A DNA stretch of 64,000 nt from Hanleya hanleyi (Eukaryota; Mollusca; Polyplacophora; Lepidopleurida; Hanleyidae), in the NCBI GenBank assembly GCA_036873755.1, contig JAVTVY010019584.1, positions 17,082 through 81,081 on the forward strand. Reading direction: 5' to 3'. This document shows, one piece after another, positions 45,641 to 56,803 of this stretch (the first letter of the stretch is position 1; each line of letters opens with the position of its first letter). The translations under genes were made by a program, and so were the position numbers. The notes below the pieces were generated by a model that was given only the letters and a program-made list of their open reading frames with translations, did not search any database and was not told the origin of the DNA.

Positions 45641-46116
45641 CCAACTACTGGGGTTTTCATTTATCATTGAGAAGGGGAGATAACTGTCCATAACATTGTC
45701 AGGCTTTTGATTGCCACGAGTCGAGTCAGAGTGTCTTTGAAACAAGACATCCTAATGACAATCTAACATGTAAGGGATGGGAGTGCGACACCCTGTTGCC
45801 AGGAACAAGTGGAAAAGAGGAAGTTGAATGGAAATCTTCTGTTTTCTGAATTTCCTAATTAATATGCAAAAGAAACGCGAGAACTCTTGCCTGTGATGAG
45901 AGAATGTCATGTTGTGCTTTTAGGTTGAAAATCAAGTTGTCTCGGCAAATTTGCTACAAACTTCTTTTAGAGGCATAATTCAGGACTTGCCCCATGGCCT
46001 ACCGCACACACCTTGACCTCCATCATCCCCAGTCGTATTCACTCTGGTCTGATAAAAGCCCATTTGTGTTTATGTTTCATGAAAGATTAATGGCTAATTA
46101 CATGTTGGATGACATG

Positions 46117-46456
46117 CATCTTCATTTTATCAAGCCAATTTCTACATTAGAACGTATAAATAGACACGAGATGTCACTGACCTCGAAACCATTTCAATTT
46201 TGAAATGTGTCGTAGAAGAGCATTATTGATTGGCTGACCTATATATTGGGGCAACACAACCACCATAGTAAGAGGAAAGATGCCTCCACTTGAGGACGAC
46301 ATCACTCTACACACAATCAGCTTGTAGGTTCTGATTGGTTCGTCTCTCGTTCGTAGGTGAAATTTACACCTCGGATTTTGAACCCTGAAGAAGGTCAGAT
46401 CAATCAAGGCAGGTTCGAAGTGGGAACGTAGAAATTGTCTTGAGAAAATGAAGATG
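46117..46456. mobile_element. TIR element with ~9-base target duplication, copy 1
   Basis: Ends 'catcttcattttatcaagcc' and 'cttgagaaaatgaagatg' are inverted repeats. Flanks 'gatgacatg' and 'gatgacata' suggest a 9-base target-site duplication with one change, as in Mutator-like (MULE) elements. The inside matches 53561-53936 in inverted orientation. Confidence 0.75.
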
Positions 46457-46614
46457 GATGACATAGGGTTATGTACTCCTGAATAATGTACGAAATAAAT
46501 ACGTATTGAGGTATTTTATCCAGAGGCAGCATAGGTGCATGTTTTTGAGATCAGCCGAGGGGGTGAGAATGCTTGACCACAAGGGAGGGAATTTGGCTTA
46601 ATGTCACACTCAAG

Positions 46615-46812
46615 TTTGTTTCACTCATATGGTGACGGTCAGTTTGGTTGGTGGAGGAAGCCGGAGTAACCGAAGAGAACCACCGCCCTTCGGCAAGTAA
46701 CTGACAAACTTTCACACATGGATCAGCTGGGCTCGAACCTGTGCCGGTTCAGCGGTGTGAGGCTAGCGGTCACCAGCGAAGCGCCTTTAGACCACTCGGC
46801 CACAGAGGGCCC
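46615..46812 (-). mobile_element. tRNA-derived SINE
   Basis: Read on the minus strand from ~46812: 'tggccgagtggtctaaaggc' (A-box region of a Ser/Leu-type tRNA), a long variable arm, then 'aggttcgagcccagc' (B-box). A body including 'cttgccgaagggcggtggtt' follows. The anticodon arm does not fold as a normal tRNA and the 3' end runs into SINE body, so it is not a functional tRNA gene. Confidence 0.75.
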
Positions 46813-47228
46813 GTGAGAATTGCTTGACCACAAGAACCGGATGAAGGGTTCAAATAGAAAATTCATATTTCTTGTGCTGGAAAGCGGATCAATTCAATAC
46901 ATCCTCTCCACAATTTTGAGCAGTAGGATTATTGATTGTCTGGCATAGAGAAGGGTATTAAATTTACACCTCTGACCTCTTCAAGAGCCAATGAGTGATG
47001 ACCATGCAGTCCGGGTCAAATATAACACATGGTATTCGACTTGATGAATGCAGAAGGGCTCTCTAAGAATTGATGAAAATTTGGCCATCCAAGTATAGGC
47101 TACACATGACATTAAATAATGAAAGCGCTATGAACATCACAGCTCTGTCACATACGAGAAATGTCTGATGGGAAATCAAAATTTATATTGTAAAAATATG
47201 AAAAACGATGAACTATTTTTGATTACAG

Positions 47229-47369
47229 TCTGTCAAGACAAATGTCACTGTACGGAGATGTGCTTTGCAATCTGTAATGTGACCCAATGTACTGCTGGGT
47301 GCCAGTGTAAGGATGGATACTCCAAAGAAAACGGCGCCTGCATCGCCCCCGTAGTCGGCAGCTGTATCA
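47229..47369 (+). CDS. Mucin exon 23: ten-cysteine TIL domain
   Basis: Acceptor 'ttgattacag' ends at 47228; donor 'atc a|gtaagt' follows 47369; phase 1 on both sides. It encodes VCQDKCHCTEMCFAIC, then CTAGCQCKDGY (the TIL signature), ending GACIAPVVGSC. Ten cysteines in 47 codons make a compact but complete TIL module. It sits between the PTS region and the cystine knot, where gel-forming mucins have Cys-rich D4/B/C-type modules; here only this one is seen. Confidence 0.85.
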
Positions 47370-47814
47370 GTAAGTGGTCACTGGTTCTCCATTGATTCAA
47401 CTACGTCTACCCCCAATTGCTCTGATTAGATCCCCCAAAAAGACTTGATCTACTGTTTGGTATACATGCCTTGCCGGTCATCTAAAAATAACAAAAACTG
47501 CCATGTTTCCTTCCCATTGTGCAATACAAACTATGAGTAAACTTTTGCCTTACGCATGCTGTAAATATAGGCACGGACTGAAAAGTGATAAAAAAAGTCA
47601 TTTCAAAGGATTTTTCCAACTTCTTTCGCTCTAGAACAGTTTAGTGATATTTCAGGTCCCTGTCAACTTCTGACACTGTCTTTTCACAAACTTATGACAG
47701 TGATTTCCCGAGGACCATGTTGAAGGCATTGCTGAATCCGAATCTTGCTCATGAAAAAAGGGTCAATAACTCTTCATTTTTGCCACTTTCAGACGACCGG
47801 CAAGCCATGTATTA

Positions 47815-48400
47815 TACTCTTTATCTTCTATCAACTGGATATTTGATCAACTCTGTATCCCACCTTTCAAGTATATTGTTTCATTTCTATAATGATCAAC
47901 TATATCGTATCAAATGTCTATTGTACAAACTGTCTATTCTCATAAACTTCATTGTATCAGCAAGTCTGCTGTATCAACTATCCATTGCATCAATTTTCTC
48001 TTTGACTAACTCTTCATTATATCCGCTGTAGCAACTCTATATTTTATCAACTCTCCACTGTAGCAACTCTATATTTTATCAACTGTCCACTGTATCAACT
48101 CTATATTACATCAACTCTCCACTGTAGCAACTCTATAGTTTATCCACTGTATCAACTCTATATAACATCAATTCTCCACTGTAGCAACTCTATATTTTGC
48201 CAACTGTTCACTGTATCAACTCTATATTTTATCAACTCTCCACTGTAGCAACTCTATATTTTGTCAACTGTTCACTGTATCAACTCTATATTTTATCAAC
48301 TGTCCACTGTAGCAACTCTATATTACATCAACTCTCCACTGTAGCAACTCAATATTTTGTCAACTCCACTGAATCAACCCTATTATGCTAACTGAATCTT
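47815..48400 (+). repeat. ~31-base minisatellite before exon 24
   Basis: Units 'caactctccactgtagcaac' with 'tctatattttat', alternating with 'gtccactgtatcaactctat'. Degenerate units begin near 47815; the array is regular from 48015. Confidence 0.8.
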
Positions 48401-48404
48401 ACAG

Positions 48405-48518
48405 CCACACCTCCACCAGTACAAGAATCCACAACACCACCACAGCAATCCACAACTTCAAAGAAACCAGAGACGACAACCATAACAACCGAGATGCCAA
48501 CTACACCTCCACATGAAG
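48405..48518 (+). CDS. Mucin exon 24: Thr/Pro linker
   Basis: Acceptor 'atcttacag' ends at 48404; donor 'gaa g|gtagat' follows 48518; phase 1 on both sides, 38 codons. It reads TPPPVQESTTPPQQSTTSKK and then PETTTITTEMPTTPPHE. Low-complexity O-glycosylation spacer before the C-terminal knot. A ~31-base minisatellite ends right before its acceptor. Confidence 0.8.
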
Positions 48519-48599
48519 GTAGATATCTGGTTTCTTAGCTAGAATGCATGGAAGATCCACTGACATAGTATAGAGGGAGAGAATTAAAGTTTTTCGTCG

Positions 48600-48702
48600 C
48601 GTTGAGCAATATTTCAGCTAGTATGCCTCGTTGCTATACAGCTGAAATATTGCTGAATGAGACGTTAAACCTTAATTCTCTCTTCCTCTCTCTCTATTCT
48701 TC
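48600..48702 (+). mobile_element. SINE-like tail with (CT)n end
   Basis: 'gctatacagctgaaatattg', 'ctgaatgagacgttaaacct' and (CT)n; same tail type as at 3512. A partial inverted copy ('gagcaatatttcagctagta') lies just before it. Confidence 0.6.
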
Positions 48703-49137
48703 TGAGTTAAAAGATAGGGTGAGTTCCTCTGTATATGCACCTGCTATTGGTGAGATGAAGTATTAAGTTTTATGAAATTGTTGCCAGACAAGATAAAGGA
48801 CTGTAAATCTGTGGGAAATCCTCGAAGTGCATAAACAAATAGACAGTGCACATCTGCACAGTTGTCCATAAAATAGTAACAGATCTATGGTTCAGACAAG
48901 AAGTTACTGACTGATGGGATAAGGGGTCATAACTTGAAAAACCTGGGAGTGCACATCGGCACGGTATTAAGCATCTTCCATGTAAGTTTCGGAGTTTTCC
49001 ATCATATAGAAACCGAGATATGGACCTGACAAGAAATTGTTGATGGACAGAAAATCATCTGACCCAACTACATACATGTCGATTGCAAGAGCATTAAAAA
49101 TATTAGTGTGATTATTTCTTAATTAATTATTTTTAAG

Positions 49138-49329
49138 GCGAATCTTGCGAAAAGAAGTCCATGGACATGGTACTCCGAGATGAAAATAATTGCACATCGG
49201 GTCAAACGATGAGGATGTCTTACTGCTCAGGTGGATGTATGTCTCAGACCTCTGTCTTCCCATTCGAGATGAACTGCCGCTGTTGCAAACCAACGAAGGC
49301 TTCCAGGGAAACCGTCACTCTTACATGCT
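49138..49329 (+). CDS. Mucin exon 25: C-terminal cystine knot, first part
   Basis: Acceptor 'tatttttaag' ends at 49137; donor 'tgc t|gtacgt' follows 49329; phase 1 on both sides, 64 codons. It encodes ESCEKKSMDM, NNCTSG, MSYCSGGC, NCRCC and VTLTC. The CSGGC and CxCC pattern is the CTCK fold of VWF and gel-forming mucins, which dimerises the chains in the endoplasmic reticulum. Eight of eleven knot cysteines are here; three follow in exon 26. Confidence 0.92.
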
Positions 49330-49689
49330 GTACGTATACCATCTTGAATTCCATAATGACATAACAAACAAAAAAAACAAAAACAAAATTAAGAAGTCAA
49401 GCTTCCTTTAACTTGAAGGAAGTGATAATTTTCATGTTGTGTAGATTTTCGGAAAGAAATTTCTCCACAAGATTAGCAGGTCACAGAACTATTCTATTTT
49501 GTGGTTTAATTATTAAACACCAATGGCGTTGCTTGATGAAACTACTTTTTGTTTCAACGCTTGCAAGCTTGTCCCGGCCTGCACTCACAACCAGGATTCG
49601 TCCACACAATCCAATGACCTATGTATATAAATAAAGCAACAAAATATGGCAAAATAGCATATTTTTGAGAGAAAGATAACTTCATGGAA

Positions 49690-50009
49690 ACTGACACATT
49701 GTTGAAGGTGCATGAAAGCCTGGAAAGTCGTTGAGTTCTTTATCAGCAATTTCCAGTACTTGAAATGCCATGTTTTTTGTCTGTCAGTCCTGGAAAGTCC
49801 TTGAATTTTAGCCGTGATGAAAAAATCTCTTATTATTTTCTTGGTAACATATATTACTATATGCTATTTGCGAGCATTCAACTATTGAGAATGCAAGAAA
49901 TGTCTGTGTATTTAATGCTTCAAATGTGCTTGAAAGTCCTGGAAAAAGTGGAGTTAGATCCTTGAATGTCTTGGGAAAATAGTTTTCAAGACAAGTGGGA
50001 ACCCTGTGA
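49690..50009 (+). repeat. Diverged 'cctggaaagtccttga' element
   Basis: Repeated 'agtcctggaaagtccttgaa' pieces ending 'gtgggaaccctg'; a diverged relative of the CAGGGTTCATA element family. Confidence 0.5.
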
Positions 50010-50505
50010 CACCTGAGACTAAAAAAAATGGAACTTGTTGCTTCCTCAATAGATCTGGGACCGATTTCATGAAACTTAACTTGACTTTTTCAAGGGAAAA
50101 TTTCGCACTTGACCAAGTGCACTTCAAGTTGTGTTTCACCAAACACACTTGGTCGAGTGATGTTTGAAGTGACCTTTTTGGAACTCTTTTGTGCGGTTTG
50201 GTAATAAATAGTCCCCCTGTAGATTCAAGTGTATGTTCAAAATACTTGATGCGCAGGAGTCGATCGATAGAATTTCAGATGTCCAATAAATATGTTTGTG
50301 CCATTTTTGGATCTATGAGATGAAGAGCAATGGTGCATTATGATGCATAGGCACATGGAAAAAAAACTTATTTTTCAACATCATCTCCATTCATGGTGGT
50401 CATCTCTAGTACATTTTTATTTCAAGTGCGGTTATCAAGAGAGGTTCGACCGCACTTAAATTCAAGTGCGATTTCAGGTTCAAGTGAACTTTCATGAAAA
50501 GCAAA

Positions 50506-50590
50506 AACTCCAGTTAATGGAGGTTTAACTCCAGTTAATGGAGGTTTAACTCCAGTTAATGGAGGTTTAACTCCAGTTAATGGAGGTTTT
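50506..50590 (+). repeat. 21-base tandem repeat, four copies
   Basis: 'aactccagttaatggaggtt' units; each contains the inverted pair ctcca/tggag. Confidence 0.85.
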
Positions 50591-50631
50591 CAAGTGCCCT
50601 TGAACTTTTAAGTGCAAAAATTGCTTCAAGT

Positions 50632-50690
50632 GAGTCATGATAGGACTGAAAAATAGTTGAGAATTAAAATCCTATTCACTCGCTCATTCG
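50632..50690 (+). mobile_element. SINE tail directly upstream of the last exon
   Basis: 'gtcatgataggactgaaaaa', 'tagttgagaattaaaatcct' and 'attcactcgctcattcg'. Only ~20 bases, all pyrimidine-rich, separate it from the exon 26 acceptor. Confidence 0.6.
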
Positions 50691-50712
50691 ATGTTTTCTT
50701 CTTTTCTTCCAG

Positions 50713-50855
50713 CCGATGGTTCGACAAAGGAACACACGTACGTAAAGATCGAAGCGTGCTCTTGCAACGGATGCGAGTATGATCCATTCCAAGCTGGCCA
50801 GACTCAATCAGTTATGCCCACAACAGCCATATATAGTCAGCAGATAGTCTCATAA
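50713..50855 (+). CDS. Mucin exon 26 (last): end of cystine knot and stop
   Basis: Acceptor 'ttttcttccag' ends at 50712. Phase 1 in completes a serine, giving the typical C-x-DG join after VTLTC. It then reads ..EHTYVKIEACSCNGC (last three knot cysteines) and a 28-residue tail ending SQQIVS before TAA at 50853-50855. Total knot cysteines: eleven, the usual VWF-type number. The acceptor's pyrimidine tract starts within a few bases of a SINE tail (50632-50690). Confidence 0.92.
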
Positions 50856-50955
50856 CATAATATGTAATGAAAAGGTATTCAATGACTTATTTTGAGTAAA
50901 TTTATTCTTATATGAGAGAATATACCATTCCATTTCTTGTGCAATCCAGAAGTGC

Positions 50956-50961
50956 AATAAA
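50956..50961 (+). promoter_or_regulatory. Polyadenylation signal of the mucin gene
   Basis: AATAAA about 100 bases after the stop codon, in AT-rich 3' UTR-like sequence. Standard hexamer in the expected place; no downstream GU element was analysed. Confidence 0.6.
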
Positions 50962-51676
50962 ATATTTTTATCCGCAAATTTGACATTGTTATCTTACTTG
51001 TGTCGAAGTGCGAATTTTGACAGGTAATTAATTACGAGGCTTGTGGCATAGTCTCACTTGAAGGGTCCATGCATACGACCTTACTGAGAATGATTCCAAA
51101 TTCCACTCCAAGTTGCATCTGAAGATTCTCCATACGAGCCCTGGGACACTGTTCGATGCAAATTAGTGTTTATGCATTGACATACAGCGAAAAGACAATC
51201 CACTGTCAAACGCAGAGTAGCTCTCAGTTGTACAATGAACCACCTATGTGATTCAAGGAAGACAGATCTTAAAGTCTAAAGACAAACAGGTTTGTCCATG
51301 CTTGTTATATACAGTCAAACAAATGAACTACATAACCTGAACACTTATCCACTCATGGCTATATACTGCCATTAACAGAAAGTAATTTTCTACCAATTCC
51401 CATGTGGTTTGTCTAATTTCAAGAACCCACGTGGGATTGCGAATATTCAATTTCAGTACCAGACCGTCAAACTTGGCCCTTAATTAAAACTTCAGCATTG
51501 AATCCAGTTTGAGGAAACCGACCGTTCACTTTAGAACATCCACTGACAGAAAACCTGACCTCTATTCTTCGCATCCTGTTTCCAAAATACCCTCTGACCT
51601 TTAATAGTACATGTAATTCAAAATAATCCTTCACTGATCTCCACATACACATGGCAATGTGACTAACGTCACAGGA
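50962..51676. other. Intergenic sequence, nothing recognised
   Basis: Downstream of the mucin poly(A) signal. No ORF with a recognisable motif. Confidence 0.45.
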
Positions 51677-51974
51677 CCTACGAAATAGGGTAGGCATTAG
51701 GACTCGGATGTGCACTCAACTCTTGGAAACCCCCCCGCCCCAAGTTGAAATCTTGCCTATATTAAGATGGACACAGCCCATGTCAGAATCACCAGTGATT
51801 TTCATCAAAAATAGGTCAGCTCAGAACTTGCTGGTAACAGTCCTCTAATGCACCTTCATGCAAAAAATCAAGGTTCTAATGTCAATGGTTCTCCTTATTT
51901 TGCTGACGAAAGGATTCGGATGGACTCAATCACTGACTACCGGACAATTTGCAAATGGTAGACTACTTCCTAGG
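51677..51974 (-). mobile_element. 'CCTACGAAGTAGG' TIR element, inverted copy
   Basis: Left end 'cctacgaaatagggtaggca', right end 'ggtagactacttcctagg'. The inside ('caccttcatgcaaaaaatca', 'cgaaaggattcggatggact') is the reverse complement of the copies at 52897 and 56217. Confidence 0.75.
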
Positions 51975-52239
51975 AAAATGCTATATAAAACCATGCACTG
52001 GCCAAGATGCTATACGACCTCAACTCGATGGTCTGTTAATTCTATAACTGAACATTATCAGTCTGCAATGATCATAAAATGGAATATAATAAATACAGAT
52101 TCAATTCTTCAAAATTACATACGTATCATATTTTACATATCTTCCCTTCCTCAAAAAGAAAAAATTAACTTCATATGTCATCTATTTTTGAATTAAAATA
52201 AGAGAATAAACAATATCACATGCAAACGAATACGCGATT

Positions 52240-52466
52240 AGAGAGCTTCTTGAAATTGGGGCACGAGTTCCTTGATAGGAATGGCACATATGCCTGTTAT
52301 CCAAATGGGATACACCGTGCTGAGTGCAGTGTTCTGATCTGGATGGATTAGAGTTCTAATTGGAATGGCATATGCCAATCCCCTCATGCCATTGCACACC
52401 ATGTCTCTCTGTTTTGAATGTCTTATGCCAGTTCCTAGCATGCCCAAATTTCAAAAAGCTCGAGAA
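52240..52466. mobile_element. TIR element ('GGGAGCTTCTTGAAATT' family), copy 3
   Basis: 'gagagcttcttgaaattggg' at the left and 'caaatttcaaaaagctcgag' at the right; the inside has 'gttatccaaatgggatacac' and 'cagtgttctgatctggatgg' as in copies 1 and 2. Confidence 0.7.
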
Positions 52467-52896
52467 AATAAATGGAAATTGCAAAATACCATTGATCCAT
52501 GAACTGACATTGAGTTAAAAACAGACAAAAATAATTTTACATTTTCTCTGCACCCGAAATTTCAAGGTTTATATCTGCAGAGAAAAACTAAAATTAGTAA
52601 CTGCAGTTTCAGGTTTGTGAAAAATCAAACTCGCAGATCATACAGGCCTGAGGCAGAGTATTAACACCAAATCATCACCAGCAGCTGAGGTTTAAGAGAT
52701 AGGTACATGAACCTTTGAATGTACCATAGTGGCTTCATGACATTGTGCCTATTAGCATTTGTTTTCCACTCAAAAGACATTCTGGGCATGTCTGACACTA
52801 GTGGCGGAAAAACGCCTATTGTGAAGAGTTTACTTCCAAGGATTCACGGGACATACTTTTTTTTCAGAGGGACTGGCCCTCACAGAACCCCATATT

Positions 52897-53154
52897 CCTA
52901 CGAAGTAGGCTACCATCTGCAAATTGTCCGGCAGTCAGTGAATGAGTGAGTCCATCCGAATCCTTTCGTCGGCAAAATAAGGAGAACCATTGACATTAGA
53001 ACCTTGATTTTGTGCATGAAGGTGCATTAGGGGACTGTTACCAGCAAGTTCTGAGCTGACCTACTTTTGATGAAAATTTCTGATGATTTTTGATGAAAAT
53101 CAGTGGTGATTCTGGCTTGGGCTGTGCCCATCTTGATATAGACAGGATTTCAAC
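52897..53154 (+). mobile_element. 'CCTACGAAGTAGG' TIR element, right end missing
   Basis: Starts 'cctacgaagtaggctaccat'; shares 'gcaaattgtccgg', 'catccgaatcctttcgtcgg' and 'gaaggtgcattaggggactg' with the other copies, and stops after 'gacaggatttcaac'. Confidence 0.7.
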
Positions 53155-53560
53155 AATGCACACCACTACCACTACAAAGGTGCCACATCTTGAATAATTG
53201 GCGTGACTAATTATGTACGTTTCATATGCTGAGTAATCAAATTTCAACATCAGCTCATCTCCTGTGATACAATAGTCGAGTTTTGTTTTGAATCTGCGCG
53301 GATACGACAATACCAATCTTGTGCAACTATGTCACATAAGCAGGGAGGTGGTGACTAATGCGTTCTAGCTATAGTTTATTATAAGGATGCAGACAGACTT
53401 CTACTTCAGTTGCTTCTGTTACCACTGAAGAGGGTTTAATTCTGGGACAGTCTTCTGTCTCTTTACCATATACTGATCCGGGAAAAAAAATATCTTGCCG
53501 ACACCGAGAACATGGACATGAGACACGAGAACAGGCATCCATGTCTGTGTATAGATTACC

Positions 53561-53936
53561 CGTCTTCATTTTATCCAGCCAATTTCTACGTTCCCACTTC
53601 GAACCTGCCTGGATTTATCTGACCCCTTCCAGTGTTCAAAATCCGAGGTCTAAATTTCACCTACAAACCAGAGACGAAACAATCAGAACGTAAACTTTGA
53701 TTGTGAGTAGAGCGACATCATGACATCATCCTCAATTAGCGGCATCATCCTATATCATACTATATAGGTCAGCCAATCAATAACACTCTTGTACGACCCA
53801 TTTCGAATTTCAAATGTTTTCGAGGTCATTGATGTCTCGTGTCTATTTATAAGTTCTTTGAACAATGAGTGGGGCCAGATATATCAAGGGAAGTTCCAAG
53901 TGGGAACGTAGAGATTCGCTTGATAAAATGAAGATG
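53561..53936. mobile_element. TIR element with ~9-base target duplication, copy 2
   Basis: Left 'cgtcttcattttatccagcc' and 'aatttctacgttcccacttc', right 'aagtgggaacgtagagattc' and 'gcttgataaaatgaagatg': ~38-base inverted repeats. Flanks 'agattacc' and 'agattaacc' are a likely target duplication. Same family as 46117. Confidence 0.75.
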
Positions 53937-54339
53937 AGATTAACCAGCCTATGCCCAACTTCGAATGTCATTATGTGTATGGACCAAATGAAAGAGCTGC
54001 TCAGAATACATCAACCAATTTTAAAACTGAGGCGTGAAACGTGCTGGGATTATAATTATTATCCCAGAACAGACCAACTTGGGTGAGCTATTAATTCACA
54101 ATTAAAGGGAGACAACAAAGTTAAAGGGAGACAACTCTGTCCAGATGTAATTGCTTCACACCTACTTTTTCCCCCAAAACAAAGTCATATAGTTTGCATA
54201 GTGAAAGAGATTAGACTTCTGGATCTGTGAATATACCAGCGTAAATTTCGCTGATTATCATGAGTTCACTTATTGACATTACAAAATCTCATTTGCGTAA
54301 ATTTCCTGAACATCAAATTTATACTTCAAACTCCAATAT

Positions 54340-54970
54340 CTTACATGCGGTAAATGTCATCTCACTCAGAATTGCGAGTACTTTCATCTCCTAAAAGTTA
54401 CCCTAGACTGTTTGGGTTCTCATTTGATAAGCCAAAAAATCTTCTCATCTGTATGATGCAATTTAAAACCTTACTGCTTACATTAGATAGAACTGAGATC
54501 AATGTAGTAAAAGAATCCGGTTTGATCGCCAATTAACGTTCTTATCGCAGATAACTTACCTAAGTGCACGAAAGATCTTGAGTTTTTGAGGTAGTTGCCA
54601 GCTGTAAGTCGGGAGGAGATCAGCAGACACTTCTCCATTTATATCGATCACTTGTTCATTCTAACCGTGATTATGGCTCTATTGTTTACAATGGTGCAAG
54701 CAAAATCTAGATCCTATTCCACATCAAGGACTAAGACTTTGCCTCAGAGCATTCAAAACATCCCCTAAAGAAAGTTTATTGTTCAAGCAGATAAAGTCTT
54801 TAGAACTTTAAAGAATTAATATATCACAAAATTGCGATCTAATCCTGCATGTAACTGTGTTTTCAACTGTCAATATGTGGATTTGTATTTAAAGAAACCC
54901 TCCATTATTCCCCCTCTTGAAATTCGAATCAAACGACACATTTTAGCAGCTGCTATTAAGCGTAGTCAAA
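54340..54970 (+). mobile_element. Jockey-like LINE reverse transcriptase relic
   Basis: Frameshifted plus-strand reading: KCTKDLEFLR, HLYRSLVHSNRDYGSIVYNG, LDPIPHQGLRLCLRAFKTSP, then YVDLYLKKPSIIPPLEIRIK. The DYG, LDxIxHQGLR and AFxTSP motifs are those of the C-terminal part of Jockey-type LINE reverse transcriptases. Many stops and frameshifts; dead copy, 5' truncated. Confidence 0.75.
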
Positions 54971-56216
54971 TTTTACCTAACAAGGTCTTGCCAACCCCAC
55001 CTTGACAGTTAGCCAAACCAGCAGTACATATCACAGTAACGAAATATAAAAAGACAGACATGAGCCAACTCATGTGTACACAAGAATTTGATCTGCTGAG
55101 AGAAAAATACAGAATCACTGTCATGCCTTCAAGTAATTAAAAGTGGAACTTCAACTCATCTCACCATTTTGAATATTCTACAATTATATGACCGTAGATT
55201 TGATCAGGTATCTTTCCAGATGCAACACAGTTTTGTTCAGGCAGTTTTTTTTTATTGGCTATTCATCACTTCATAGTTTCACCTTTTTGCATCGATATCC
55301 GTCGGCTACAGTATATCATTGCCGATTAGCGTTAATGGCAATCTTATCATGTCTAAGCTGATATGTTTATTTATGTTGCTTGCTTATACATCGGAAGTTC
55401 ATACACCCCGATGCATCTCTCTCTCTCTCTCTCACACACACCATTTTTGCTCCTTCAGAGGCATCCATCCATAAAGCCAAATAAAGAATTTAAATTTCAG
55501 TCACGTGCAACAGACAGCCTAAATGAAAAATGGTGATTGGCCACCACGATATGTATGTGACCTAGAGACACGAGCCTCATTATATGTGCATGGCTAAGCT
55601 TGGAGAGAATAAGCAGGGTGCTCATGATGATGACACACACACACATCACCTGAAGATTATAACCCAGATATTCTTTGGCCAGTCACTCTCTCAGGAATCG
55701 CTGCACAGCTGTTAAATTATCAATCAGTGTGTCAGTATAAAGTTATGTGATAAATCTGCAATTTTGATATAAAATGACTGTCCACGGACTATACCTTATG
55801 CTACTTTAAATACATCAGTGTGGACTTCTATTTCGGATGAAGCAGCAAGTAGGCTCGTAATTGCCTGGTCTCCTGTATCCAAATCAAGCTGGGTCTGCTA
55901 TGTACAAGAAAGAAGGAACTAATTGTTTTTCCAAAACTAGACCATGTTAAAGACTTGGCTCCATCACCTGAACCCTACCTTACTTAATCCAGACGAATAA
56001 ATGTTGGCTACCAACAGACTGATCACAATATATCTGTGATCCCAAATAATGTATTAAATCACAGTGTCAACCAGTACCAATTTGACTCGCAACATGCCGA
56101 CTGGAAGCGACCATTTTGTATGCTGCTGAGCAGAAATGAAATACTGAATTACCATTGGCTAATATTAACAATTTTCTAAAACCACTTGGATGACTTACCT
56201 GAAATATTAAAATATT
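54971..56216. other. Intergenic sequence, nothing firmly recognised
   Basis: Short (CT)n/(CA)n runs near 55415-55440 and 55635. No ORF of interest. Confidence 0.45.
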
Positions 56217-56531
56217 CCTACGAAGTAGGCTACAGATTGCAAATTGTCCGGTAATGAGTCAGTCCATCCGAATCCTTTCGTCGGCAAAATAAGGAGAACT
56301 GTTGAAATTAGAACCTTGATTTTTGGCATGAAGGTGCATTAGGGAACTGTTACCAACAAGTTCTGAGCTGACCTACTTTTGATGAAAATTTCTGGTGATT
56401 TTTGATGAAGATCACTGGTGATTCTGACTTGGGCAGTGCCCATCTTAATATAGGCAGGATTTCAACTGGGGGTGGGGATTTCCAAGAGTTCGGTTCGCAT
56501 CGGAGTCCTAATGCCTACCCTACTTCGTAGG
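56217..56531 (+). mobile_element. 'CCTACGAAGTAGG' TIR element, complete
   Basis: Starts 'cctacgaagtaggctacaga', ends 'gcctaccctacttcgtagg'. About 315 bases, no ORF; reference copy for the two others. Confidence 0.75.
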
Positions 56532-56803
56532 TCCTGTGACGTTAGTCACACTGCTTATGTTTTAGACTTACTCACCGATTTCCAGACAGTTTAACTGTAT
56601 CTTGATATTGACCAGTCACAGAATTAGGCGTCTCCATATTCCATCATATCGGGTGTACAAACTTTTGCCCATGCACACAAGTGATGTAATACTTCCTTTT
56701 TACCTGCAAAAAAAAAACTAAGGGGCACCAAAGTTGAACATTTGTGCATTTTCAAATAACTTGACCTCTCATTACCAGTCAGTGAAAATATCGGATGCAT
56801 GAC

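Larger units (their letters stand above)
1192..50855 (+). other. Gel-forming mucin-like gene, 3' part (26 exons in window)
   Basis: Locus entry for the exons listed below. The protein is expected to be secreted and to form cross-linked, heavily O-glycosylated mucus; this is inferred from domain content (TIL, VWC, LDLa, Thr/Pro-rich repeats, C-terminal cystine knot). Exon borders were set by reading frame, GT/AG sites and phase. Phases run 1,0,1,0,0,1,1,1,0 through exon 9 and are phase 1 on both sides afterwards, and every junction agrees. The only break is a net frameshift inside exon 21. The first exon here starts in phase 1, so the start codon, signal peptide and probably the VWD/C8 assemblies lie upstream. 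No VWD domain is visible in the window. SCO-spondin-like proteins share TIL, LDLa and cystine-knot modules, but the long Thr/Ala/Pro repeats favour a mucin. Confidence 0.85.

Noticed and set aside
46725..46812. tRNA-Leu/Ser gene on the minus strand
   Set aside because: A- and B-box-like segments exist, but the arms do not pair as a tRNA and the 3' side continues into SINE sequence.
47717..48391. ORFs with Leu/Ser/Tyr repeats
   Set aside because: They fall in the degenerate 31-base minisatellite before exon 24; no family motif or splice support.
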